NCBI GenBank assembly: GCA_000827495.1
Contig: KN817589.1
Location: 78,776 to 142,775 of the forward strand
Source of the DNA: Hypholoma sublateritium FD-334 SS-4
Lineage: Eukaryota; Basidiomycota; Agaricomycetes; Agaricales; Strophariaceae
Length of the DNA stretch: 64,000 bases
Direction: 5' to 3'
The translations under genes and the position numbers were made by a program. Positions 12,344 through 25,693 of the stretch are shown piece after piece. A model generated the notes under the pieces. It worked only from the letters and a program-made list of their open reading frames with translations, was not told the origin of the DNA and searched no databases. How positions within the stretch are numbered: the stretch's first letter is position 1; the number at the start of each line of letters is the position of its first letter.

Positions 12344-14721
12344 ATGTCCCATTATGCAAACGCTCTCCTGGCCGAGCGCGTCTTTCCGACACCGATCTAC
12401 TACCAAAGGAACGCGACGGACCTCACACCGTCCACCAGCGCATCGTCGATGATCGCGGCGGACCCGCACCAGAGCCAAATCACTTGGTCACAACAGTACT
12501 ATGCGGAGCGTGCGTACATCGTCTCCACCGGCCTCTCTTCTTCACACCCCTTGCCGGGCCCTTCAGCATGGCAAAACGCTACCAATCCATCCGAATTGAA
12601 CTCAGCAGGGCTCGCCACAATCTCTAGCTTTCCACAGCCCACATCTTCCCAGCCAAGCACCAGAGGATATCAAGCGTCTCCAGATATACTGTCTACGCCA
12701 GCGCAATTGGCATGTCCACAGCACCCTATCGTACGCAACGCCGCAACAATTCCAGAGGCGCCAACATACCTTCCGCTATTTAACTTCGGGGAAAATCGCC
12801 ACCAATCGCCCTCACTAATATCCGAGTACACAGGCTGGGACAGTCCGAAATCCACCGGTGCCGAGCAGGAGACAGAGCAGGAAGTCTTTCCACATTCGTC
12901 CCCCATCAATCGTCGCAGGGAATGCCGGGATCAGTCCAGAGACCTTTCGTCGCGCCAACAATCACGACCGGCCTCATGCGATGCCACCTCTTCGGCCTCC
13001 CGAACCTCTGTCAAGGTGGAGGACCACGAAGATTGTTTCATCATGGAGCTTTCGGGGTCAGCGGATGTGTATGTCGCAGGAGGAAGTATGGGTGGGGGAT
13101 TACGACTCTCCAGACGAGGTGCATCTGCGGCCAATTTGAACAGCTTGTCCCTGAGCCAGTCACTTGCGCCGCCGACAGAGGTCCCGCTGCGCGCTACCCA
13201 AGCCAGCGAAGAAATGCGGGCGGGGATGGGCGTTTTCCGTCTTAATCCGTTCACCATGCATAGTCTGAGCGTCAACGCGGAAGACGGAGCGGGGATTAGC
13301 GACGACATCGAATGGGAAGCAACTCAACCGTCGTGGTGTGGAGGAGAACCGCATGCACTAGAGGAGGAGCCCTTGCTTTACGAGTTCCAGTTAGATCTCT
13401 ACGACTCGGAGGATGAAAGTCAGGTGCGGGGGTCAGAGGAGCGGGCAGAGTCATCAGAGCTGTCCCAGAGTCGGTCTAGCGTTGAGATGGCGTGGTCCGA
13501 GCACCACAATCGCCCTTCTACAGCTTCTACAGGTTCCCAGATCATAGGCCCCGATGACGAGAACCAGTTGCGCAGCTTTTCACCCAATTTCGACCTCCAC
13601 CCAGAAGACCTTAGTCACTCCTCATTCCCGTCGCTTGGCTCTCGTTACGCCCAGCATATCCAAGAACACCATGAAGACAATGACCAAGACAACGGAGATC
13701 TGGAGCACGATGAGCACAGCGAGCCGTTGGGAGAGGTGGACTATGCGAATCGCTCCGAAGTCGATTCAAGCAGCACGACGACGCGTTCGGTGCATACTCC
13801 GTTCAACGAAAGTCCACATCCGACGCATACTGCTTTTGAGCATCAGCATAACTCACCACCCCTGCAGCCTTCGGTCTGGGACGCCGTCAACGAACAATAC
13901 TATACTTCTGAAGAAAGTCGTTTTCCAACGGCGTCTTTGTCCATCGCTCAGAAGGCTGCTGTCGAGATGGGATCCGCCGGAATGAGAATGCCTAGACTGC
14001 ACGAGAGTGAGTGACTTCCTGTAAGCATGGTATTGGGTGACTGAATTAGCCTTTCGCAGCCACTTCACATCCATATATGCGCAGAAGTCTCCAATATCCG
14101 CGGTCGCATTCGCAGTCACAAACCCATTTGAGTCCACAGGGCGCACCTCAGCTGCAATCTCACGGATTTTCGATTGTAAACCAGACGACGCACCATCCCC
14201 TCCAGCAGTCCTATCCCGCGCAGACACAGCACCAACCATATCTTCGTCCGGCTAGTTTTTCGCCATTGCCTTACCAAAACGAACCGCAACCCAGTGCGGG
14301 GATACCGCCTATTTCGATAACGGGTGATCTTCAGCGAATGAACGCCAGCTTGCCACCGTCGTATATGCGCGTGATAAGGGGTCCTAGGAGCCAAGAATAC
14401 GAATATGAACAAGGCGGCGTCACCTACGGCCACCGCGGTAACGTGAGTCGGGACCAAGACGCAAGGGGATCATATGCGTCGACTTCAGAGGTACGTCAAA
14501 CGATTTCTCACCTTCGTTCTTTCCGACACCGGGCTCATCCTCATCCTCATCCTCGCGCTATCCTTGTGGTGTACTTGATACGCTAGCCCAGCGAACCCCC
14601 GCCCAACGCAATGATGCCACATTACATTCCAACCGTCGAAGGGTCGGTAATGGTGAATAGGAGGTGGTCATTACCCGAGACAGCGACGACCCACAGTCAC
14701 GGTGGGCAGTTCCTGAGCTAG
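12344..14721 (+). CDS. Hypothetical low-complexity (disordered) protein
   Basis: Three exons, 12344-14006, 14060-14490 and 14587-14721, with consensus donors (GTGAGT, GTACGT) and acceptors; the joined frame is 742 aa. The protein is rich in Ser, Gln, His, Pro and acidic residues throughout and has no recognisable fold, zinc finger or membrane helix. Acidic patches lie in the second half of exon 1 (for example LEEEPLLYEFQLDLYDSEDE). Exon 2 is Gln/His/Pro-rich. The start is the first Met after a CT-rich leader. Such composition is typical of fungal transcriptional or signalling scaffold proteins, but nothing here proves that role. Confidence is high for a gene, none for a function. Confidence 0.75.
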
Positions 14722-17589
14722 AAGGCGGGATTCTCCGAAACGACCCGAGGTGGACAGAGAGAAGTCCAGGGGATTGCCACAGGACTACGCGTCGGGAGGT
14801 GAGTTTTGTCGGCCATTGTTTTGATTTGTGATGGGCAATGTAATTGATCGTTCGATCAAACATAGCCAGAATCGTCCATGTACGGCGCGGCTATGTTTTC
14901 TTGGCGCCCATCCCTGGTGCCTCTAGGGAAAAATTGGGACAAACGCGCAACGAGCGCAACACATTTCTCTGCAGATAGAATCCGATGGCAGCCTAGATTA
15001 CTCTTAATACCTCCTTTGCCCAGTTATCTTGTTTTCGTTGTCACTTATGCTTTCTTATGGGACGTCTTACCTGCCTCAGAAGTGCCATTTCATGCAATTC
15101 TTTTGAGCATTTACGACTATACTGATTATAGATCGTACATCCATCCATCGTTTATATACATAGCACATATCCAAGCGTATCTCTCGACATAGTATCAGTA
15201 AATGTCTAATTCCGAATCTAATCTTTGGATGCCCTACGCGTGCTAAGGCTCCTTCAATAATGGGTCTGGAGGTGCCGTGTTATGGTTAATAGTTCGTTCT
15301 GTTCTATGAATAAAGGCACAGCACCATACTTTGCTCACGACGAATTACTTGCCTAATTATATCTCTGGCGTGATCGAAAGTTCATAGCCTCGCGCCTGCA
15401 ACGACCCTTTTCCCAACGATCTGAATCGACGGACCATTATAAGACTCCCACCATGGTTTAAGAGGGTAAATTATACAGTGCCTCATCAGAGATACTAACT
15501 TTAAAATATCTCTGGACTCAATTCAAACGACAATTTGCCGTGTACCGTTCATTCATCATATGCACCCCATTATGTATATGAAAAGAGGGTTATTGTCGAA
15601 GAATTGACTCGACTACTGTATAAGCCGACCTCGTAGATAGTATCCCCGTCAAATTATATCCAAATTTTGTTTCTATGAACTCCTTACTAGAGCCCTCATG
15701 TTCATTCATTCTAACGAATTTTGAGATTGCTCGTTGAGGTATACATCGTATGGTCATGTATGTTGGGGAGAACGTGGGCTGCATACAAGGGTACTTACAG
15801 ACCCACGAGCCACAGCGCGAGAGTCCAGAGTTCTGGAAATAGGTGCCATGAAGTTGGTCCATTCTATGTGTGAGATGGTTATGCTCCAGTTGCACCTGGT
15901 TCTCAACTGGATTTGCAGATGCTGCGATAACAGCAATGACAGACGTGATACATGAGCATCGTTGACACTATCATAACGATCTATTGGTTGCCCGTTCCAT
16001 GGCAGCGCTGAGATCCATTAGGGTGTAGGGGCGTTTGGTTTATGCTAATGGACGCCTGACCTATACGAATCTATTGAACGCGGCATATAGTACTAGCAGG
16101 ATCATTAGTAGTAGTTAATTTTATTGAGGGTGCTTAGGTCGCAGTAAGATATTTCTAGTTAAAGGGTATCTGAGCTCATCTCATATTTCAAATGTCCGAC
16201 AGGCATAATTATCTTCTCCAGACGGACCCTCGATTCTGCACGGTGTATATGTTTAAGTAGTTGTCAGTATGGCCTTCGTTCTCATGACGCTTTCTGTGAA
16301 ACGGATTCCGGGATTACGGAATAGAATTCTATACGGCATAGCATTAAAAACGTATATCAAGGAGACCTACTGTCATGGAGTCTCCGATTCACTGGTATGA
16401 CGTAGTAGAAATACGCGTTAGAACAACTACCTCGCCTATGATGCGTAATATCGCAGTACTTTTGCACATTCGAACGAGTCGCTTTTCTTTCCCATTAACA
16501 CATAGTGTTTCTGTAATCCTCTCAACACGAAAAGTTTCCTTGTCCTGTAATTATACATGCCAATAGACAATTGTGGATTTCTTCACCTTCTGCCTTTGGT
16601 CGAAATGATCATGCCTCAATGCCACGTTTTCCTCGGTCTGAAGCCCTTCGTTATGGTTCACCTCTGTTTCTGTTTCCGTTTCTATGGTCTTTCTCGGGTT
16701 GAAGTACTCGGGCAACTTTCCATGTCAATAGAAGCCTGTCCTTTGCTCAGGTACTCAATATTCGGTCACTAGCGTGGCAACAAGTGGGAAGTGGGAAAGA
16801 AAGTGGGATTATGTAAAAATGTAGAACCCAGGTAAAAATCAGTGAGTCCGTGGGTATTTCTCAAAGATGGTAGCCGAACTGTTCTACTTGCCGCTGTGGT
16901 TGACCAGTCAGCGCGTCCGACGGATCCGGGTGGAAGTAGGCGACGGAAACAAAATTCTAGCCACTAAAATGAACGAAGTTGAATAATCTACATATTCTGT
17001 ACCCCACTGATAAGTGGTGTCGAAGTCTTGCGTAAAATCAAGCCAGAGAATCAAGCACTTAGTGCAGTCTAAATCTGAATAAGTAGTGTCAGAAATTAGC
17101 ATGATCCATCTTCTCTGTTCCGCAGTTAATGACGAGTATCAGGAGCTATGTATACTTACTCGAATTTTCAATGGAGCACTGATGAATACAGTAATAAAAC
17201 AAGTTGTTTACAAGGTGATAAATTTGGAGGCCAATTGCGGACCGTACCTGGATCTTTCTAAACTTGACATGAAATTAATTCATTCGCAGATTGATAGCTA
17301 GCAGAGTCTCATTTTTTGGAACATATCGTGCGCGGAAATTCGATGTATTTTCGGTGGAAGGGATGGTCCACATAGATTATACTCAGAACGGTGGTCATGA
17401 AAAGATCACAAGAAACTTGATACTTGATGGGACTCAGCGACGGCATAACGGCAATTCACACCGTCTATCAAGCTTCCTGACCCATGTGGCAAGGTCCATT
17501 CAGTTCCAAAAATAAGTACCGTGCGTTATTGATACTTTATAAGATTGAGATGTGCGGCACTCAGCTGCGTTGGCCCATCTCCCGACACT
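14722..17589. other. Intergenic, no supported gene
   Basis: AT-rich relative to the flanking genes, with only short open frames. The first few hundred bases are probably the 3' UTR of the disordered-protein gene; the end holds the promoter of the permease. I see nothing else. Confidence 0.4.
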
Positions 17590-20321
17590 ATGAGCTCGAT
17601 CACGGAAACATCCTCTGAGAAGAAGGCAGAGGAACACGTCCACGTCCTCAACGTCGCAGACGTGGACGTCGCTGCCGGCTTGGACTCCGATGAGCCACTC
17701 AACCCCGAAGTTGCGACACGCTTGCGGTATATCCAGATCCTGTGTACTACGACCTTGCTTTTGACACCAGTGCGCTTCCTCCTCCAGTCGCAAAATTGAT
17801 ACGCATCTCATGCCTCTCATGTGCAGTGAGTGAGCAGATATAATGATGCATTCCAACGCTTAACGATCTCCTCTGGTAGTCATGTATCTGTACGTGTGTC
17901 TTAATGGATCGCTTTTGAGGTCATATTGGAAATCGCTCAAGCTCCGCCGATAATGGCACATAAGAATGACGTTTGCGGATAAAATTACTCTGGGACAAGC
18001 TGCGGTTTTGGGCATAATGTCAGTGATCGTCACTTCTTTATGCTACCAAAATCCAATTTTTTGCAGACCAGGCGCTCATCTCAACCAAAACGAATTCAAC
18101 TGGCTCGGAACGGTGTTCTATATTAGCTTTTTTGCTTTCCAGGTGAGCAGGGCAGCCACGTGGGTAGCTTCAAGGTTAGATGTTTTACGAATAAACATCC
18201 CCAGTATCCCCAAAACCTGGCAATTCAAAGATATCCGGTCGGAAAATGGATGAGGTATGTTTCGCTTCATTGTCTGCGTCTTCACCGGCACCCCTTAGAC
18301 TTCCGAAAATAGCATCAATATCTTTGTATGGGCCATCGCCTTACTAGCGCATGCTGCATGCAAGTCGTTTGGCGCGCTGTTAGCCGTGAGATTCATCATG
18401 GGGATATGCGAGGGTAGGTACCTTACATTTGATCCTAGACAGCTTTTGCCGTTGGGTGGTTGAATGCCTTTGGATGGCGAGTTCAACGTCTATTTTCTTC
18501 ATTGTCCCATATGCTTTCTCCACGGAATGCTAATAATATCATGATCAAAAATAGGTGCAATTACCCCGGGATTCCTCATCGTCACTGGAATGTTTTACAC
18601 CCGCGCGGAGCAGAACAAGCGCGTGGGGTACTGGTGTGAGTGATGACCGGTGTTTGCTCTCGGTGGAACCTTTCCGGCGTATCGACATATTTACTGACAC
18701 TCAAATGACAGTCTTAATGAATGGTTTTGCAGTAATCTTCCTCGGTTTTGCAAGCTTCGGACTTCTCCATGCAACTCATGACAAACTCATGCCATGGCAA
18801 TGGTAAGTAACGCTCGAACTTTGACAGGGATAAGTTCTTACGAGTCACTTCTCTCTCAAGGTTGATGCTCCTCACCGGACTCATGACGCTAATCATTGCT
18901 ATTCTCTTTTGGTATGAGTGCATTAAATTCGCATCTTATCTGTTGATGTTTCGTCGGTCCATAAGTTAACGTTACCTCGCTTTGTTTCCTCGTTTTAATA
19001 GGTTCTTTTTCCCGGATTCGCCGACCACCGCTTTCTTCCTATCTGCAGAGGAGCGTGGACAGGCAGTGCAGCGGATTAAGAGTAACCAAGCGGGCGTCGA
19101 GAATAAACACTGGAAGAAAGAGCAGTGAGTACTGCGTCGAAGCCGTAATTTGAGGAAATCAGGACTCTAAATCAACCTCAAAAACTCTCCAGATTTTTAG
19201 AGGCACTCCGCGACCCCAAGATATGGGTCATAGTAATATTCGCTTCGTTTGCGTACGTCACATACTCCTATGACCAAACAACTAGGGCTGATACATTTCA
19301 ATAGAAATATTGCGAACTCGGTGTGTGTTATCTTCTTGGGCATGCATTGCAGGCATTCTTTTCATACTAACGGATATCAGATAACAAACCAAAGGCAGCT
19401 CATCGTCAATCAGTTTGGCTTTGGTCCATTCGCAACAACGTTACTGGGCTGCGTGGATGGTGTAGCGGAGAGTACGATCTTCTATCCTGCGTATTTCATT
19501 CTTTGACTGACGGCGATTTATTTCAGTACTTATCGTATGGCTCGGAGTGACGCTGGCCGGTCAACGCGCAATCGGACGCGGTTATGCCTGCGTTTTGATG
19601 TTCACTCCCGGCCTTCTTGGTTCAATTCTGGTGAACACTCTGCAATCTAATAACAAAATAGGCCTTATATTCTCGTATTGGGTGTCTCGTACGTTTCCTA
19701 CGTTTTCTTCGCATTAATGGCTCTAATATCACTTTGTTTCACCAGTCTTCGTTTTTACGCCATTTGCAATCGTCCTTGGATGGATCCCTGCAATTATCGC
19801 CGGGCACACTAAACGTATGTGCTTTCAATTGGGTGTTTGTAAGATAGTAACTATATTATTCGGTGGGGTAGGCACGACGGCAAACGCCATGGTGATTTCC
19901 TCTTACGCAGTCGGCAACATTGCTGGTCCATTTATGTGGAAGAAACAATACCAACCACGGTATGTCCTCTCTTCTGCGTGTTGCGCGACACTCACCATTA
20001 TATTCTATTTGTGTTTTAGTAACCATATCCCATGGATAATCATCTCTGTTTGCACTGTCACATCCGCGTCCCTGATCCTCCTCCTGAGATATTTGCTAAG
20101 CGCCGAGAATAAGCGCCGAAATGCTGAACAGAGGGACGATACCTATGACGACGTCTACATCAAAGAGCAACTTCCAGACGGTACTATCGTTGATAAGCAT
20201 GTCGACAAGGTGCGCTTCAATCTGCTTTCCAGTATTCTATTTCACACAATTAAACCCAAATTAACAGGCCTTCCTCGATCTAACCGATATCCAAAACCGC
20301 GACTTCCGGTATGATCTGTGA
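17590..20321 (+). CDS. MFS transporter, allantoate permease (Dal5/ACS) type
   Basis: Plasma-membrane anion:cation symporter of the major facilitator superfamily. About 19 exons; resolved ones include 17590-17726, 17788-17825, 17880-17889 (10 nt), 17965-18018, 18067-18142, 18205-18254, 18313-18413, 18555-18634, 18712-18802, 18861-18911, 19002-19124, 19193-19252, 19305-19320 (16 nt) and 19381-19459, ending at 20321. Family marks in order: RRKIDTHLMPLMC before TM1, FADKITLGQAAVLGI, FNWLGTVFYISFFAFQ, YPVGKWM, VRFIMGICEGAITPGF, FYTRAEQ, FFPDSP-AFFL with a cytoplasmic loop, SSYAVGNIAGPFMW, and a charged C-terminal tail. These place it in the Dal5/ACS group. Substrate is unknown: allantoate, nicotinate, pantothenate or another organic anion are all possible. 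The 10-nt exon restores the TM1 sequence exactly. Confidence 0.92.
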
Positions 20322-23149
20322 GATCCTGGTGTCTGACGACCCGGATCTGTAATGCGAATATTTCTCCGAAATGAAGCCATAGCTTCCTCTACACTGTTCG
20401 CGGGATCATTTAAAAGCCAGCTCGGAGTCGGAGATACTCATAGCGTTGTCGTCGCTTTAGTGTTCGAGACATCACTGTCGACATGAATTTGAAATCTTGT
20501 AATATAATTATTTCGGAACGAAAGTCAACTTACGCGATCACTGTGTTAGGACAGGTTAGGACCGATTGGCACTCACTGACTCACTCAACCGACATTAGTT
20601 TGAGCTTCAAGTTATACTTGGCTAATGCGAAGATCTTGAATGGATACAAGGGCAGCAGAAGGTCTGCGATCAGTGCACGTTCGTTACAAGGTTGCACCGA
20701 GCTGCAGTCTGATCCCGGCGTGGACACTCGCGGAAACAAACCTGCAATCCCAGTCAACCATGATGCAAATAGGTATCTGGAACAGGACTGCGTATTTTTA
20801 TCGAAGTAATTAGTCCTCTTATACTTGTCCTATTTTTTCCGACACTGCGATCGAGTGGGCTCCACGCAAGTAGTACTTTGTCACTAAAAGAAGCATGCAC
20901 AGGTGGCGGCTTGTAGCTAATTCTGCCCATGGGCGTAAATGAGCAGTGCCCTCAATTAATATTAAGCCCAGCAGGCAGCACTAATTATTGTGCACTCACA
21001 CGTAAAGTTAGGGACATTGCGCTTGCATTACTAGCACCGATAGCGACCCATATATACTGTATAGATCAGGATGAGGAGAGAGGGTCGGATTACAGACACC
21101 ACTTAATCCCGCGAGCCTTCATCGAGAAACAAGTACCTGAGGCAGACAATCGTTACGCGGAGTAGCTGCCCGATATTCCGCACTTTCGGGCGACAGTCCA
21201 GCATAAACGGAGATGGCCAAGATAGCAAAAACAAACCACAGGGTGGGCCCCAACCAATCCACGCCTCCCCGGGGGCGAATGTCGCGATCGATGGGACGGA
21301 GAACTACAGCCTGCAGCGCGCGCGCACTGCATTGCACCATCGACGCATTCTCGAATGGGGGCGCCAAGAGAACAGATCACTATGATCAATTCAGTACAGC
21401 TGTAAGCTTCTGACCACGAATTCCAAGTCGACGGGAACAAGAGCTGCGTGTTGGCATCGTGCTATCTACCCAAGCAATTGGAGCGTAGCCTATGGGTCTA
21501 GTCGCCGTGACAGGTGCAACTTGATGAGATCTGGCAGTTATTGGGTCCATCCAGACTCCGTCGACAGACGACGAGCAGCGAGATAAACGAGATACAAGCT
21601 GATAGGACGAGTTATAATTGTCTTCATAGTAAAAGAACCGATGGGTCTAGAGTATTGCGTACTCCTGCGCTTTGAGATGTATTGATTGGCAGAATTTAGA
21701 GCTAGTAAATCATTGATTGCAACAGAAGAAAGCTGTTATTTTACTAGCAAGAGTTGCCGTCAGAGCTCGTCGAAGGACTTTATAAGTCAATAAGTTAAAC
21801 AGAGTCCAACTTATCTGTGTAGTTCCGCCGAATGACCGAAACATTCCGAGCGATAAGCCATTTCCAAAAATAATTCGGCGTTCCGCAGCGAAGTGCATCA
21901 GTCGCCAGAAGGTATCAAAGCTTTAGCAGGGAAAAGGTGTCCATTACTGACCTGTGTTCAGTGCGCGTTTAATGAATCAGAACTCGCCTTGTAGATTCTT
22001 GAGGCTAAAAGATGGTGCACTAGTCCAAAAAGAAACAGAGCCTGCAAGGTGCATTGGAAGTGTTCGGAGCCATATACGCCGGTTTTTTGCCGAGGACGAG
22101 ACGTTGAAGGGAGATTCAATCATGCCAAACCACAGAGATAGCGATGTCTACTTCTGATACCAGGGATGAGTACCCTATAGACAATACTTGTACCGGTAAT
22201 AGCGCATATCAGTGCCAGAGCGCGTATACATGTTTGTGATCGCCGTCGGTGTAAGTGTTCGGATGATTTTGCTGCCTCGCGCAAACCTTCGAATGAAGGG
22301 TAGAGAACGAAGTCCCGATGGCTGGGTGGATGAGTTCACATGGGCTTCATTATGATGGTCATGGGGGAGTTCAACGCGGGTGCAGTCTAAGATAGGTGGC
22401 ATTTCTTGCTATCTATGGGAATATTCCAATGCATGGCACCGGGGAAGCACTGCGGTGTTAAGTGAATTAAGTGAGGTCTAATACTGGAAAGGATGAGAGC
22501 ACTACCTATATACGTTTGGCATAAAATATCAATATGCTCTGTGCGCTGTGCCACGTGTCGCTCAGAAAATTGCATGAAGAATGTTAATGATAGCCAACAT
22601 TAGCAGGGGAAACGAACCGGTAAATATAGCCCAGGACGTTCGTTCGGTAGATTTTGCATGGATAGAAAAGGTTAGCTTGGACAATTGAAGACAGTTTGTG
22701 TCTAAATCCGCGCACTCGACACACAGCGGCGACAAAGGTGCGCAAGAAAAAATCTCACGCCCTGGCACGGTCGGTCCTAAGAAGGCGGATAATTAGGGAG
22801 CAGGCAGTTATATCAGACGATCCTGCTGAGAGTGTTACGGTGGGACGTGTCGCCAAAGTTGAAAGAATAGATTGTACGGGGGTTCACTCGGAGCCTTTGG
22901 TACGCCTAGGACTCTGAATTTGAGTTTGGGCTTGAGGACGTTTCTGGATCTGAACAAGCGGTCAAATTTTCGGAGAGGAGTCGGGGAGAAAGAGAGGAAC
23001 AAGGGTTTAAATTCTTCAGACACTTCAGGCACACGCGTGCCAGGTCATTTAATTTTGACGAATGTCTCCTTTTGGAAGGCAGGACTCCAGACACTTGGTG
23101 GGAGCAAGACAATCAGTATACTTAGCAGCACATTCTCCAACATAAACAT
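20322..23149. other. Intergenic, no supported gene
   Basis: Short open frames only. A hydrophobic stretch on the minus strand near 21200-21290 (GVDWLGPTLWFVFAILAIS) looks protein-like but could not be extended into a gene. Confidence 0.4.
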
Positions 23150-23244
23150 GTCACTTTGCCGGAGTGGTTAACGGGATCGCCTGCTACAAATAGTAGATTA
23201 GCGGTTGGTCTTTGACCGCGAGTGTTCGAATCGCTCAGGTGACG
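23150..23244 (+). tRNA. tRNA-Ser (anticodon GCU) with 13-nt intron
   Basis: The acceptor stem GTCACTT pairs with AGGTGAC (one G-U). The anticodon stem ATCGC/GCGGT encloses CTGCTA, giving anticodon GCT after removal of the intron at 23187-23199, which sits at the usual position one base 3' of the anticodon. A long variable arm (class II) follows, then T stem GAGTG/CGCTC around loop TTCGAAT, discriminator G, and a run of five T as Pol III terminator. Everything fits a type II serine tRNA reading AGC/AGU. Confidence 0.93.
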
Positions 23245-23438
23245 CTTTTTATTTGGAATTCGAGTGGCCCGGGGTCCTGAGCAGAAAACCCACGCGCAGG
23301 CCACGAGAGCATACTTGGCACATCCACGCGACCGGAGAACCCCACTCATCCAACTACTCACCCACCACCAGCGTTCCCAGCGATCTTACCCTCCTTTGCT
23401 CTCCTTTTTATCAGTCTCCGACTTCTGCGCTTAAGACA

Positions 23439-25693
23439 ATGTGTCCTAGTATTGGCCACAGCCTCGAGCCGCCCAACGGGGTCGGTTCTCATCCCGCTAT
23501 CCCTCGAGATTGGCGACGTCGCAGCGCAGATATCGGTGGTTTACATCTAGCCACAACCACCGCAGGCCAAGGGCAGGGATGGATGGGTGGAGACCACACA
23601 GTCATCGAGTGCGCTCAATTATTGCCTTATTTCCGCCCTTACTCCAGCTGAGCAACCCCTCGTCCCAGGACACTCTTCGCTGAGCTCTTGAGCGACATGT
23701 ATACCCACACCAATAGCTCGGTCAACGAGAACAGTATATCTGGGTGCGTTATAGCAGGCACCGTCGCCAGTGGTCTAACTGACCACTCCTCGCCGCAGAC
23801 CACCGCCCGAGCTGCCGAGCTCGGTTAGATCACGCCTCATCCACTCTCTCGATCGGTGGAATTTCGAGCCCCACAAGCTTCCTGATGAAGAACTGCTTGA
23901 ATGCACGCTGATACTGTTCGAGGCCCTCTTCCGAGTAGAAGGAATGCAAGAAGTCATACCGGTGTCCATGAGTAAGTAACTGTTTCCGTATTTCTCGCCA
24001 ACATCTCATCGACCTAATCCGTTTAGAACAAATTTCTGCGTTTATTCACCATCTGCGACGAATATATCGTTACGAAAATAGCTATCACAATTTTGAGCAT
24101 GCACTTGACGTACTACAGGCTACGCAGTCCTATCTTAAATCGGCTGGGATAGTTCCTTCTCCCAGGATCCTTTTGCAACCAAACACGACCTGGAAGTCCA
24201 AGAAACGCTTCGACAGCAGTCACACGATATCGTGTTTGGGCCCACGGGAGTTGTTCATCCTCTACGTAGCGGCCATCGGCCACGATGTGGGCCACCCAGG
24301 CTTTTCGAACATATTCATGGTACGCTATAAATTAGACTTTCTGCTGAGGATCGAAATTAACATCAACCGTTTGACACCATCAGAAAAATGCCAAAACTCC
24401 GTTATCGCTAGTCTTCGACAATACTTCTGCACTAGAAAACCTGCACTGTGTACTTCTCTTGCAAGTGATGAAGCATCATGGTCTCACCGTCCTATTAGAC
24501 GATCCTCAGCACGGGCAGCATCTTCGGAAACTGTTGCAAAAATCTGTTCTCGCCACGGATATGGGTGTTCACAAGGATTTCATGGAACGGATGCAGCGGA
24601 TCGTAGACGGCGAGTCAGGGCCCCTTTGCTACCGCCAAATCATCATTTGCCAGGCCATCCTCAAAAATGCGGATATCAGCAACCCGGTATGTTCATGTAT
24701 TCGATTCTGATCCTGTTGTCATTCTAACACAAGGTGTGCTATCAGACACGTCCTTTTTTGGTTTCCAAGCATTGGGCAAGTGCACTGATGCAAGAATGGA
24801 CAGCGCAAGCGCAACTAGAAGAGGAGTTACAGTTGCAGTCAACTGTCAAATCCTCCGATGACCCGATTAAAGAGGCCGAAGGGCAGATCTTCTTTATCTC
24901 TTACTTCGCAAAGCCGCTGCTCGAGCTGACCGAGAAGGCCGTGCCCGAGATGCGCACGTACACTACGCAGTGTAAACAGAACCTCAAGACCTGGCAAAAA
25001 AACAAAGCCGACCTTACGAAACAGCGCGAGAGCCTGCGTCAAGCCCCTTCTTCCGCGCCGTCATCCCCTCCGCCCCCACCCTCCGCCTCCCTCTCCATAT
25101 CCACCCTCCACTCCATTCCACCGACATCTCCCCGTCAGTCGGATCCCTACATCACCGCCTTTCCGCTCTCGCTACCACCCACCAGGAGCCTCCCGGAAAG
25201 CGTGTACGCTCCCTCCGCCTATTGGCGCTCGGAAAATGAGTCCATACCAGACTCGCCCACCGAATCCGAGTCCGTCTCCTCCGCTATGTTCTCCTCCGTC
25301 TCCGACGGCTCGAGCTCGAACAAATGCCTCTCCGTTATCGCAGGCTCCACCTCGGGCTCGACGAGCGGGCCGGCACCGCCCCCCGCTCCGGCGCCACATG
25401 CCGCGATCCGTGCGGCGAGCAAGGTTGGTAGCCTGCGCCAGCTGAAGGATGCGCGCGCGCGGAAGGTATCGCGCAACTCGTGGTGCCTCGCCACGACGCT
25501 GTTCCACCCGACGACGCCTGCGGACCCCCCGCCTTTCGTCCTCGGTGACGAGCCGGACACGGATACCCCGAAGAAAGGCGTGGCGCTTCCTCCGGCGTCG
25601 CCACCCGGCCTAGTGCACGCCACGCCACCATTGCAGCCGCTCGGAGGAAACTTCATGATCCCGCGCCCGCTGAATGTCTCCACACTGCCATGA
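23439..25693 (+). CDS. 3',5'-cyclic nucleotide phosphodiesterase (class I)
   Basis: Hydrolyses cAMP (or cGMP) in the cytosol and so limits PKA signalling. The first exons close in frame as 23439-23608, 23669-23743 and 23799 onward. The HD-type catalytic domain shows YHNFEHALDVLQ (first metal His pair), AIGHDVGHPGFSN (HD-x-GHPG signature), KNAKTPLSLVFDNTSALEN, LLQKSVLATDMGVHKDFM, and AILKNADISNPTRPF carrying the second metal Asp. After the catalytic domain comes TYTTQCKQNLKTWQKNKADL, then a Ser/Pro-rich tail of more than 200 residues with no fold visible. The N-terminal part (MCPSIGHSLEPPNGVG) is weakly conserved and the start is inferred from frame closure with exon 2. It resembles fungal high-affinity PDE (Pde2 type) and animal class I enzymes. 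Confidence 0.92.

Noticed and set aside
21119..21440. Hydrophobic minus-strand frame near 21200-21290
   Set aside because: One plausible membrane helix only; no further exons or family motif.
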